From: Sternotherus odoratus
Taxonomy: Eukaryota > Chordata > Testudines > Kinosternidae
Assembly: GCA_032164245.1 (NCBI GenBank)
Contig: JAVMKO010000020.1
Coordinates: 4,987,206 to 5,051,205, forward strand
Direction: 5' to 3'
DNA length: 64,000 bases
A model generated the notes under the pieces. That model saw nothing but the letters and a program-made list of their open reading frames with translations, had not been told where the DNA came from and searched no databases. The position numbers and the translations under genes are program-made. Of the stretch, positions 42,383-53,112 are shown piece by piece. Every line of letters begins with the position of its first letter. The stretch's first letter is position 1.

Positions 42383-43651
42383 TAAAAGTGTTGCCGCTAA
42401 ATACAAGGTGGAAGAGAGAGTTTGACGTAAGTAGTTAGCACCCGTTCTCAGGGACCATTCAAGGTGAAGTGGCTTTAAGCCGTAAATCCAGTGTCTTCAC
42501 TAAAATAATCATTTATAGTGTCTAGCAAAGTTATTTATTGAAGCTTTCGGGTTTGTCTTTTGAAAGTGGTGAGGATGAAGACTAATAGGTCGGATACCGA
42601 GTGACCTCTTTGTGAAGAGTTCACCCACTGATGACTGGGTGTTTTGGCCTTTTTGTCATTTTCCTCCGTGAGTTCCTTTGCGAACAGAGTGACTGTCTGG
42701 TTTCACCCATAAATGTTATTGGGGCATTTAGTGTTCTGGATGAGGTGCACCACACGGTGTGTAGGACTCGTGGATCTTGAAAGGGGAGTTGCGGGGGGTG
42801 TTGATCATTGCAGAAGGGACTCTGTGTCTGCAGGTTTTGGATCTGTTGCTATGACTGGGTTTCTGGTGCCATTTTGAGCGAGTGGGTCCTGGTCTGTGAG
42901 GAACTTGCTTCTGATGATGAGGTTGTGGGGCGTTGAAGGCCAGAAGAGTGGGTTCTGGAAAAATTTCTTTCCCAACGGGGTCCCCATTGAGTATAAGTTG
43001 TAGTTGCTCGATGATTTCCCATATGGGTCCCAGTGTGGGGTGGTAGGTGACAATTAGGAGTATGTGGTTGGAGGGTTTTTTAAAATTTCTGTATTGGAGC
43101 AGGTTCTCTCAAGGTATTTGGGTGGCCCGTTCCATGATGTGTTCTACTTCTCTGGTGGAGTGTCCTTATTTAGTGAAGGCAGTTTGAGTGTGTTAAGCTG
43201 TATATCCCGAGCTTTCTCCTCAGAGTATATTCTGTAAGATCTCAGTACTTGGCCGTAGATAACCGATTTCATGGTGTGTTTGGGGTGGTTACCGGATCTA
43301 TGTAGGTTGGTGTGGTGATCTGTGGTTTTCTTGTATATAGTGGTAGGGTTCCATTGCTGACGCTGATCGTGTCGTCCAGGAATTTGATGCTGGTGTGGGC
43401 GTGTTCCAGAGAGAATTTAATGCATGGGAGATGGTGGTTGAAGTTGTGGTGGAAATCTGTGAGGGACTGTAAGTTGTCTTTCCAGAGGATGAACATATTG
43501 ATTGTATCTCTGGCTTACTGTTGGTTTCGTGGTGCATTTGTCCACAAATTCTTCTTCAAGATGGCCTATGAAGAGGTTGGCCTTTTAGGGGGCCGTTCCC
43601 ATGGTTTGGACAAAGTGTTTGCTGTTGAATGTGCGGCGTCGGTCAGCGCTA

Positions 43652-44098
43652 CGCCCGGCTCATGAGACCGCTCATGGTGTCCGATACCATCAGGTGGTCC
43701 AGAGACATATACACGGAACACGTCATGGGACATCGCCAGTACCAGGTCGAGTAGCCAAGACCGCCGACCAGGGAAACAACCCCCCCCCTTCCCTGACAAG
43801 CAGAGGGACGCACCCCACCCCATGTACTTATTGCCTGCACCACCACTGACTTGGACTCTCGCTACACCCCATGGGCGGAGTACCCGAACACACCTATACA
43901 CGGACGCTTTAAAAAACTCCCACACCCCAATCTGGATCTATGCTGGATATGGGATATGCATGTGCCTTGTAAACCCTGTACCTGTTACCTAAAATCGCCC
44001 ATAACCCCAGCCTGACTCCAGATGTCCAGTACCTTATCTATCAATCTGTGTATGTTTTCATGTTTAACATTCGCTTTAATAAAATTTTAACTGTTATG
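43652..44098 (+). mobile_element. R2-like LINE 3' end, nested in the Penelope RT
   Basis: From 'cgctacgcccggctcatgag' to 'gctttaataaaattttaac' the segment matches 37,938-38,380 with few differences. It holds the last codons of the LINE (YARLM...HRQYQVE, stop at 43,752-43,754) and the whole 3' UTR. On the minus strand the Penelope RT reads up to 44,099 and goes on below 43,650, so this element landed inside it. It lacks the endonuclease part kept in the first copy. Confidence 0.9.
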
Positions 44099-44609
44099 GA
44101 CTAGGATGAAATGGATGAGTTTGACGATGTGTTTGGGGTGGATCTTTGAGGGCTGTCCATTGCCTTGTAAATATTGGAGGCAGGCAGCTGTGCCGTTATT
44201 GTGAGGGATGTTGGTGTGTAGGAAGGTGACCTACATGGTGGCGAGGATGGTGTTCTGATGGAGATGGTTAATGTGGCAGAGTTTGTGGAGGAAGTCAGTT
44301 GTGTCCTGGAGGAGGCTGGCCCTTTGTGCGGTGAGTGGTTTGAGGATGGTTTCTGTGAGTCCCGATAGTTCTTCAGTAAGAGTCCCACTGCCCGAGCTGA
44401 GTATCTTGGGAAGCATGGAGAAGATCCTGGGGTGGGTTCATGGGGGACGAGTTTGTAGAGTTTCTCTTGGGGTTGATTGGGGAAGGATTTGTGATATCCT
44501 TAAATTCCTGGGTAAAACTGTGGCGTGGGGTCACTAAGTTCTTTATAGTGGTTGTTGTCATTTGGCCTCGTTAACGTCGTCATCCCGGTTGAGGAAAACA
44601 CCTCTGCAT

Positions 44610-45560
44610 GAGAGGAAACTTCTCCCTACTCAAGTGTGAGCTACCTACAGAGCTGGGAGGGGAAAGCTGGTAAATTTGCTCGCCACAACCCCAATTTTAT
44701 AGGCCCTTTACAATCATCTCTCCATCATTTGCCTTTACTTGTGAGTAGATCGTTGGGCCCTGCTTTTCAGAAGAGCGAGAAACCACAATCCCAGTTGAGG
44801 TCAGTGGGAGCGAGGGGTGGCCAGTGCCTCTGAAGACAGGGCCGAAAGGGGGAATCTGTTGAAGTGAGTGGCGTTGCACCAGGGATTACTCTGGCCCAAG
44901 GATGGTCGTGTGAAAAGGGCAGGGGTTTGCTTTCCACCATGCTCTCTGGAAGGGAGGGAACAGCGCAACTTGATGCATTGATATACACGTCTACACGCAC
45001 CCAGGAGCATGCTCCGGAAAGTCATGAATGCTCTTGGTATCTGCAAAGGTCTGGGGAAGCAGGAGGTATTGACTAAGCCTACCACGAGCGATTTACCTCC
45101 ATGAGCCTGCAGGGTCTTTTTGGTTCTTGGAAACCGGCTGGAAGATCCCTTCTTGGCCATGCCATTGGCCGGAGACGACTGGCCCCGCCGCCCCGCTGAT
45201 GCCGTTCCTTACCTGGTTGAAGGGGGCGCTGTGGAGCAGCTTGCCTTTCCCAGGGTTTAAATGGAGCATAAACATCTCCAGCGAGCGCCATGGGGATATG
45301 GAGGGAGGCAGGGTGTCATTACCTGCTCTGGAGCCCGGCCAGCACGCTGGGGTTAATATTTTTCTCTCCCCAAGCTCATTAAAAACCACAGAAGATCAGG
45401 GCCTTGGTTTTATGGCGCACCCACCTACGCCGGCACTAGCAACGCTGGCTTGCCGCCAACTCTGTTCAGTGCCCCGGTGCAGTCTGACGGGTTGGAGTCC
45501 ATAATACTAAACAGGAATGACTAATTAGTCCTCCGAGGGAGGCCGATCAGTATCATGAGT
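44610..45560. other. Unassigned intronic sequence
   Basis: No exon or repeat was recognised. The part from about 45,070 to 45,400 is single-copy and free of low-complexity runs, so it is a candidate for a conserved non-coding element. Confidence 0.3.
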
Positions 45561-45567
45561 CCCCTTT

Positions 45568-45665
45568 TGCTGACGGGGAGATGGAGGCCCGGAGAGGGGA
45601 GGTGACTTGTCCAAGGCCGCATGAGCTGTCGGTGGCAGAGGCAACACCGTAACCCGGCAGATCTG
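45568..45665 (-). repeat. tRNA-derived SINE fragment, reverse orientation
   Basis: 'gctgacggggagatggaggc', 'ggaggtgacttgtccaaggc' and 'gagctgtcggtggcagaggc' are the reversed SINE central domain. Confidence 0.65.
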
Positions 45666-46639
45666 TGGGTGTCTTGGGTCTTTTTTGGGGGGGGGGGGGG
45701 ACGCGTGTGCCGGCTCGGTGCGCCGGCTTGCAGCTGTGTGTGGCCTTGTCTGGGCATGTGTCGTTTGTGTTGCCGTTGTGGGTACATCGGTGTGTGTGTC
45801 TCTCTGGGCAGACGTCCGCAGGAGCAGAGCTAGTGTGGGGAGGGGATCTATGCAAGCTGGGGGTCGCGCCTCCCAGATCCATCAGGGACGTACCCCAGGT
45901 GTGTGCCTGTATCCTTTGTGTCTGTGTTGTGTGTGTGCTCTTTGCTTGTGCGCTTTTGTCTCGGCGTGCCCGGGTCCGTGCCCATGCGCGGAGCCGGCGG
46001 TGTGCCTGAATCCACGCTGGGGAAGCAGCGGCCCCTCCTCGGAGCCCTGTACGGCCCCTCGGTCCCCTCGCGCACACAGCCTCCAATCTGCCGTCGCCGC
46101 ACAAGCGGCTGGGTCGGATTGTTCGCTTCGAAGGAAGCTTGGCGCTGGCGGGAACCGGGGAAGTGCCGCGCGGCTGCCAGCTTGGCAGGGTTCCTTGTTC
46201 GGGGTGCTTTAGGGACAGCCGGAAAACGCCGGCCCGTACGCTGCCCTGTTGTTTGACCTAATCAAGTTTATACAACTTTGGGGCTCACAACCAGGTGGAA
46301 GTCCAAGCTCAGCAGCGTCTCTTTGCCCCATCTCTGCCCAGACAGGTGCTGTTGGAGTCCAAGTGTTTTTTGTCCATTGTAACCAGGGGGGAAACACACG
46401 TGTTCGGGCTGGGAAATCTAGATGGTCTCTGCGGAGCAGAGAACAGAAGGAGGAAATAGGAGGAAATAGATCTCTGGGTCAGGGGCAAAGTCCAGGCGGC
46501 TGGAGGAGTTTAACCAGGGATGATTTGAGCTCGGTGTCTTGTGTGTATGTGTTGCGGGACTGTTGTGTGGAGCAGGATGCGGCCGGTCTGAGTTTGTGAG
46601 AGGTAGCGGTGTGGGGCGAAGCTAGGTTGATGTATTATT

Positions 46640-46760
46640 CTGCTTATAGGAGTAGCACCTTGGAGCCCCTGTCCTAGATTGGGAACCCACTGTGCTAGGA
46701 GCTGTACAAACACGGCACGAGGCAGTCCCTGCCCCGAAGAATTTACGGTCTGCGTATGAG
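46640..46760 (-). repeat. SINE/LINE 3' module, reverse orientation
   Basis: 'agtagcaccttggagcccct', 'gtgctaggagctgtacaaac' and 'gcagtccctgccccgaagaa' are the reverse of the module near 53,020. Confidence 0.7.
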
Positions 46761-46846
46761 ATGCCCCGCAGCGTTTGTGAGCGGGCGGGTGGGGAGGAGA
46801 ATGGGGTGGGCGTGTGCCTCCCAGGCTGGTGCCGCCCGGCGGTGCT

Positions 46847-46872
46847 GTGTGTGTGTGTGTGTGTGTGTGTGT
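46847..46872. repeat. (GT)n microsatellite
   Basis: A run of about 13 GT units after 'cccggcggtgct'. Confidence 0.95.
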
Positions 46873-47499
46873 ATCGCAGCGAGCGGCGGCGTGGGTGGAT
46901 TTCAGCAGCGTGACTGTGTGGCAGCGCGGTGGTCAGCCAGGGACCACCGAGGCGCTCTGGCGTGAGTCGTGCTGTGGGAGCTGATGTTACTTGGGGAACT
47001 GGCGGGCGCCCAAGGCAATGGCTGGTTCTCTCTCAAGCTGTGGTCGTTTGGGATCCGCTTAGCCGCGAGGGGCTTTTTATTCATGAGGTCGGAACAGCGA
47101 ATATGCAGAAGAGGAGGCAGCGTATTCTTCCCGGGTGGGGAGTTAAGTTAGGGACCCTGGGCTCCGTAGCCGGCTGGCCTCTCCGGAGATGTCTGCAGGG
47201 AAAGAAGAACCGCTGGCACTGAATTTTTGGGCTCCAGATGTTCCCACTCAGGCTCCGAGTCCCTCCCCACCTCCCTGGATCTCAGAGTCCAGGCACCAGC
47301 CCGAGCGGGACCGTCTACGCTGCTATCCTTAGCCCCGAGATGCGGGGCCGCGGGTTCTTCTTCACGTAGACGTATCCTCCGTGCCTCTCCTCCTGATCAG
47401 TTTCCTTTGGGTGGCAAGGGGCCTCCGCACCTCGGACTCCAGTGCTGTTTAGGGCAAGATCTCAAAGCATTTTAGAAAGGGGGGAGAGTCTCCTCACCC

Positions 47500-47600
47500 C
47501 CCCCCCCCCCCGGTTTACAGGGGAGAGCCGTTGAGTCCCCTGGTGCGGAAGCGACTTGCCTAAAGCTGCCGGATGGGGCCTGCTTCTCCCCTGATTTTTG
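47500..47600 (-). repeat. tRNA-derived SINE fragment, reverse orientation
   Basis: 'ccggtttacaggggagagcc', 'gcgacttgcctaaagctgcc' fit the reversed SINE central domain, preceded by a run of about 14 C at 47,498. Confidence 0.5.
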
Positions 47601-48007
47601 CACCTGGTTTAAAATGAGCCCAGAAGGCCCCCCCGCCCAGAGGATCAATAGCTCAGCCTGTGTTTTAGCTCCCTGCCTCTCGCCCAGAAACCAGACTGAG
47701 GTATGACTCAAAAAAGCATCCTGAGTGATGGCCGGGAGGCAAGGAGGCGGTTCTTCCCAGCTCTCCCCTGCCCGCAGCCCTTGCTGCTTGCTTGGGCAGC
47801 CGTTCAGAACGGGGAATCCCCGGCTCGCCTCTGTCACTCGCTCTGACACCGGTCCCGCGTGGGGCGGGGGGGAGAACTGCAGCAGCGGGGCCTCAGCCGG
47901 CAGCATCATCGCCTGCGATTTCGCGAGAGATGGCTGCTCGGAGGCGGAATCGCTGGGAAATAGCCGCTACCCTGCCTCGCTCCTTTTCGTCATGGCTCTG
48001 CGGAGCG

Positions 48008-48053
48008 GAGTGTGTGTGTGTGTGTGTGTGTCTGTGTGTGTGTGTGTGTGTGT
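48008..48053. repeat. (GT)n microsatellite, interrupted
   Basis: About 22 GT units broken once by 'tctgtg'. Confidence 0.95.
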
Positions 48054-48510
48054 GGTGCATGTGAGTCACTGCCTCCATCTGAGCACATGCCCCAAGATGC
48101 AATTACAATTAGCCTTGACGAGGAGAGCAGCCGGGGGTTCTGGAGAAGTGAATCACTGGCCTTTCGCTTCATGACTGGGTGTTGGAAATGAGTGATCGGT
48201 GGAGTCATTAGCGGCACGAACCGGGGGGAGGGGGGGGCAGAGAGAAAACAGAGACGAGAGGGGAAAAATATATCGAGATATATAAACCAAGGCACCTGCT
48301 CGCCCCAGACACTCAATTGCCAAAGCAGATGTGGAAGGTATGTGTGCCGCCCACCCCCGCGATGTTTTGCACCCCTTTAAAGGTGCGTCCTTTCTGAGCA
48401 TGCTTGAAGCGTTAATTACCTGGGGGGAAGGCGTTTTAGAGCTGTAAGAGGAAGGGGGGAAATGCCACGCCCTGGGAAGCAGCGTAGGCTGGTCGATTTG
48501 GGGCTGGATC

Positions 48511-48675
48511 GGGATTTGGGAGACCTGGGCTCTGCCACCAGCCTGCTTCAGTGACCTTAGGCAAGTCACTTTTCCCCCCCTGCCTCAGTTTCCCCATCTG
48601 TAAAAGGTGGATTGTGACCTCCTTTCTAAAGTGCTGAGAGACCTACAGATGGAAAGTGATGTGTGATATGTAGGT
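48511..48675 (+). repeat. tRNA-derived SINE
   Basis: 'gagacctgggctctgccacc', 'accttaggcaagtcactttt', 'cctcagtttccccatctgta' and 'cctttctaaagtgctgagag' lie in the usual order. A second, reversed scrap ('acagatggggaaactgaggc') follows at 48,790. Confidence 0.85.
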
Positions 48676-49357
48676 GGTGATCTGTTTAGCAGCAGGAGTG
48701 ATGTGTATCTAAAAACTTTTCTCTTCAAAGCAGTTTCTGAATGATTAAGGAATCTACAAAACACACCCTGAGAGGCTGGTCGGTATCGTACAGATGGGGA
48801 AACTGAGGCACAGAGCAGGGCAAGGGCCTTGCTTTAGTGCTTAGGTACTGGGCTGGTCGTTCCTTGCAGGTGGGGTCGTTAGAAACCCATGCCCAGATCT
48901 GGGTTTAGGATTCGTTAACTCCTGAGCCGGTAGTCGGGCTTTGTGGGGCGGGGCTCCCGGGGGTCTGTCGGTCACCGGCAGTGTTGGATTCAGCCGCCAG
49001 CTTCCCTGACAACAGGCAACCGTGCATTGCACGAGGGACCTGTCAGCACTTGCCTGGGTTGAGGCACGTTGGGTTTTAATTTAAAGGTTGGGTGCAAAAG
49101 AGAGAATCAAATTCCAGGCAGAAGGGGCCGGGTGGCAACCTGTGGGATACCTCATGTTGCCTTGCCAGCCCCTGACCTGTGTCCCCCACGTGGTCACGAG
49201 AGAGAGAGAGACGCTAAGATGCCGAATACATACAAGCCACCAGCCGGGGCGGGACGGATCGAGGACCTCTCTGCTGCGTATGTGATCTGCTTGGATGGGC
49301 AGAGCTCAGCTTTTCATGGTGATTTGCGCGTGAGAATTACAGGGGATGAGAGTGCAT

Positions 49358-49393
49358 GGGATTTGGTGTGGGATTTGGTGTGGGATTTGGTGT
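49358..49393. repeat. Three tandem copies of a 12-bp unit
   Basis: The unit gggatttggtgt is repeated exactly three times (49,358, 49,370, 49,382). Confidence 0.97.
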
Positions 49394-49399
49394 ATTTAC

Positions 49400-50491
49400 T
49401 TGGGGGCCAGACATTATCCTGGCATTTATAGAGGGGGGGTTGAGGTGCAATAAGGGAATTTGCCCCCCGTATTTATAGGAGGGCTGGGGCAGAGGCAGGC
49501 GCTTGGGAGCTTTGATCCAAGCAGGAGATGCTGGTGTTTTGTAGCCGTAGTGAGATGGGCCCTAATTCTCCCCCCCAGCTCTGGGTGATACCAGGAGCTC
49601 CCGTTGGCTTTAGTGGAAGTTGCTGTGCCATCACGGGGGTGGTTTGTAGGGTTATCCCGACATCGCCGTGTGGGAGGAGGCGTTTGGGATATGAAGGGGT
49701 TGGCGTGAGGGGCACCTTTATCGGCCAGTGGTAAGATCTGAATGGATTTTGCCTTTGCTGGGAGCAGGGGGTTGGTATGGAGGGGGGGGGGGGATTTGAA
49801 GGGCGGGGCTGTTCTGTCGTCCAGGAGAGCGTTCTCCTGGCATCTGTTAGTCCAGTGGGATGTTCCCTGGGGATTTAAGGGATCAGGGCGGCGACTTTTC
49901 CCCTGAGGTTTGCTACAGACCCCTTGGTTGGAACCCGACCGTCTCTGTCCCGGGGGCTTCCTTGTCTTCCTTCCTATAGCCCCTCGTGGGGGGGTGGGGT
50001 GCGAGCGGGGGGTGGGCGCCGGCTCCCAGCGAGGGGGGCAGAGGTCAGCTCTTTGTAACTGACTGAGTCGCTCAAACGCAGCCCCCTCTGCGTTCCCACG
50101 CCGCCGGGGCCCGGTGACGCAGCAGCCTTTAGTAAGCAAAAACTGGTGTCAGTGAGCGTACCCCACGCACGGCTGCTTTTCAGCTCCTGTCTGCCTCCTG
50201 CTTGGGGACCGGGCTCCCGGCGGTGGGGGACAGAGGGAATATAGTTCCCAGAGCCATTTCTGGGGCATCCCTGATTTCTGTCCCGTTCCGAAACAGCTTG
50301 GGAGAGGCTGGCCCGGGCGGGGGGACCCGATTCAGATGCGTCTCCGCTTTGGGCTGCGTTGCAATGACTCCTGATTTGCACGAGTGTGTGGGAGTAGAGA
50401 GCGATCCCTCCTCTTTCCCGGAGGCGGTACGTATTTGGGGAACCAGTAGCTCTCTCCCCCTGGATCCGGTTATTGCAACGCCCCTTGCAGA

Positions 50492-50530
<39 letters not shown>

Positions 50531-51480
50531 TTGGGACATATTGTCGTGCTGCCAAGGAGCGGGTTGCCAGTGACTGGAAATCGGGCCAACCCACTCCGCT
50601 GGGCTGACAGCCTACGACAAACCCCGCTGTCTGCCTTCTGCTCCGGGCTATTCACCCGCCAAAGCTGACCCGGAGGCGCGGTGTTTGTGCCGGGGGAAGT
50701 CAGCTGAGCTTGAGAAGAAGAAGAGACTTGGAGCCCAGAACCAAAATAGAACAGGGTTTTTTCATTTGAACAAAAAAGGGGTTGTTTTTTTCTCCACCCC
50801 TTCCCCCTTCTCTTTGGAACTTGCTCCATCGACTCCACTCAAACAGCCGCTGCGCTCCCAAGCCTGGGAAGGGTTTCCTTCTGGAAGGGCCCGGCTGCCA
50901 GTTGGCTCCTCCGGCCCGCTCTGGCTTGCGTCTCGCGCTGGGCCGATGATGTGCTAGGAATCGGAGTTCCGACCTGGCCGCTGGCGTGAACGAAGAAGCC
51001 AGCTGGGCAGCTGGGAGCCGCGCGCGCCAGGCGGCGGTTTGGAGGACTCCGTGTGCGCTCCCTGCCCGCGGAGAGCCGTGGGCCGCGCCACTGGGGGACC
51101 GAAAGTTGCTCTTTGGGCTTTGTTGGGAGCCAGAGGAAGGAAGCTGGAGTCGTTAAAGCACCGGGCCGGAGCAATGTAGTCCTGCCAACCTTAAACTCCC
51201 ATGTGGATGGCGCCCACCTAGCTACCGCCTCGTGGGGAGGCGGGTTAGCGACGCCAATGGGAGAGCGCTCTCCTGCCGGCGTGGGAGCGTCTTCGCTCAA
51301 GCCCGGAGCAGCACCAAGGCAGCGTTTTAAGTGGCGACCTGCCCCCAGCGCTGCCATCGGAGGTGTTGATGTCCCGGAGCTAGTGTTAGGCCGTACGAAC
51401 CCGCTTGGGACCCTGGCTGATGGCATCACGGCCGTGCTTCCCGGCACCCGGGCTAGCTAAGTGTCTACCCCTGATTGCAG
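49400..51480. other. Unassigned GC-rich intronic sequence
   Basis: No exon was recognised. G runs at 49,781; a MITE-like remnant with 'cctagctaccgcctcgtgg' near 51,217 resembles part of the 42,132 family. Long reverse open frames (49,426-50,139; 50,839-51,447) have no domain. Confidence 0.35.
50493..50522. repeat. (GT)n microsatellite
   Basis: About 14 GT units followed by a short (AT)n run. Confidence 0.95.
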
Positions 51481-51489
51481 TGCAGGCAG

Positions 51490-51682
51490 AGACTATCAGG
51501 GTTGAGAGGGACCTTAGGAGGTATCTAGTCCAACCCCCCTGCTCAAAGCAGGACCGACCCCCAACTAAATCATCCAACAGATTTTTGCCCCCGATCCCTA
51601 AATGGTCCCTTCAAGGATCAAACTCACAACCCTGGGTTTAGCAGGCCAAGGCTCAAACCACTGAGCTAGCCCTCCCCCTCCG
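51490..51682 (-). mobile_element. tRNA-derived SINE with CR1-like tail, reverse orientation
   Basis: Reading the minus strand: A-box-like tagctcagtggtttgag near 51,664, B-box-like gttgtgagtttgatcc near 51,620, then 'ccatttagggatcgggggca', 'ggtcctgctttgagcagggg' and a final 'cctaaggtccctctcaaccc'. A SINE head joined to a CR1-type 3' end is the design known for tortoise pol III SINEs. Confidence 0.88.
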
Positions 51683-52397
51683 TGATTTTCCCCAGGGGAC
51701 ACGGGAAGTGTGAGGCAAGGCAGGGAATTAATCGCAAGTTTCCGGCTAGTGTCTTAACTCCTGGCTCATCCTTCCTTTCTTCTCCTGCCCCCCCGTCACC
51801 GACTTGCCATCGGACCATGGGCAGGTATGACTCTGTATTACTGACCTGTCTAAACTAACTAGCCTCAAGCCCGGTCTTGTGATCACTAGTCCAGCACTGT
51901 GTCTGCTAGACTGCACTGCTGCTTCGAGGTCCCTTTCTCTGCCCCCCAGTGTCCACATCTGTAACATGCGCATGGGGGTAATGCCCACACCCCAGCGATT
52001 TGCAAAGGAGTGAGTAGTTTAAAATGTGCCCCCCCCCCCATAGGAGACGGGACCTTCTGGAACCAGTTCTTTCTGGCTCTCAAGTAGTGGTGTGTGAAGA
52101 TCTTGGCGCATTTCATGGGCTTTTGTTCTGGGATTTTTTTGGGGGCCTATTCATTTAGCTGGTGAAAGATTTTTTTGTGTTGGCCTCAAGAGACGCACAG
52201 TCTCTCCCAGTCATAAGGATCCACACCGACGTCAGCCTTCGTCTAACTGGAATGTATACATTCCCTGTCCGCCTCTGCGCGGGTCTCCTTTTCGCTCAGA
52301 AAAAAGTCTTTCCTCCCCACTATTTCTTACCAGTTAATGTGAAACGCCACCCACTTTTCATCATCCCAGACCCAAAGGTCTTTGCAAAAGAGAGGCC

Positions 52398-52553
52398 AGT
52401 GTCAATTAACCTCTTTTACAGTGGAAACTGAGGCACGGAGAGAGGAAGTAACTTGCCCAAGGCCCCACGCACTCAGTGGCAGAGCCAGGAATGGAATGCA
52501 CGGCCTCTTCTTTCTGGCTTGGGGCCTTAGCCACTAGGCCACGCAGCCCTAAC
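52398..52553 (-). repeat. tRNA-derived SINE, reverse orientation
   Basis: 'cagtggaaactgaggcacgg', 'gtaacttgcccaaggcccca', 'gtggcagagccaggaatgga' and 'cttagccactaggccacgc' form a well-kept reversed copy. Confidence 0.85.
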
Positions 52554-53009
52554 TCCTGTTTACAGGTGATGTGTTATCCAATGGGGACCCATCCTGACAC
52601 CATGGGCCATTTCCCGGGCGCACGTGACTCCATTTTGCATGGTATTCTACAGGATCCGGATCCCTGTGTCCTGTCCGAAGCGCAGGCAGGCAGAGTTGGT
52701 TAAAAAACAATCTCCTTTGGACTTAGCACATTCCTCCTCTCCGCAGAGCCCTGCGTCCTTCATGGATGAATTGTGTTCCCGCGGTAGGAGATCTTTCCCT
52801 TCCTGGTGATAGGAGCGACTTCCAAGGGTCCTATGGATCAATTTCACTCTGCATGGGTAGGTCGGGTCATGTGAAGACTCGTCCGTAAGGCTCACGTTGT
52901 TCCTATTTTTGGTTAGCCGGGAGCGTCCGGTCTTGTTCGCTGGGCAAAGTACGAGCTCCTTGGGCAAAGCATTTCCCCCCTTGCTCGTCATCTGTCTCGT
53001 TTTTGAGGC

Positions 53010-53112
53010 GGCAAGCTCTTTGGGTTGGAGACCGTCTCTGTGTTTGTACAGCGCCCTGCACAGAGGGGCCTGGTCGAGGCTTCTGTAATGCAAATAATAA
53101 AATAATAGGACA
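53010..53112 (+). repeat. SINE/LINE 3' module
   Basis: 'gcaagctctttgggttggag', 'tgtttgtacagcgccctgca' and 'atgcaaataataaaataata' give a complete 3' module with its A/T-rich end. Confidence 0.75.

Larger units (their letters stand above)
41893..44600 (-). mobile_element. Penelope-like retroelement, decayed, with RT and GIY-YIG-like regions
   Basis: On the minus strand, reading from 44,600 down, the pieces are: 'GSGTLTEELSGLTETILKPL' and 'LLQDTTDFLHKL' (RT N-terminal part, 44,231-44,416), 'HTNIPH'-like residues, then after an insertion 'HFVQTMGTA' (43,630), 'HLPCIKFSLEHAHTSIKFLD' (43,269-43,496), 'YSYLSPTTPHWDPYGK' (43,053) and 'HLIQNTKCPNNIYG' (about 42,750), a GIY-YIG-type endonuclease start. 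Penelope-like elements combine exactly these two domains. The frame has stops and shifts, so it is dead. The 3' terminal repeat (42,120-41,893) has a hammerhead-like motif. It is split by an R2-like LINE, a MITE and a CR1-like piece. Confidence 0.88.

Noticed and set aside
45553..46212. Overlapping cysteine-rich frames near 45,685-46,212
   Set aside because: The C and V runs come from GT-rich DNA (tgtgtgtgtc); no zinc-finger spacing is kept.
49426..50139. 237-codon reverse-strand open frame
   Set aside because: P/T/R-rich with no domain; it spans G-run tracts that are prone to length error.
51490..51682. tRNA gene
   Set aside because: A and B boxes are present but the region lacks a full cloverleaf and is joined to a CR1-like tail, so it is a tRNA-derived SINE.
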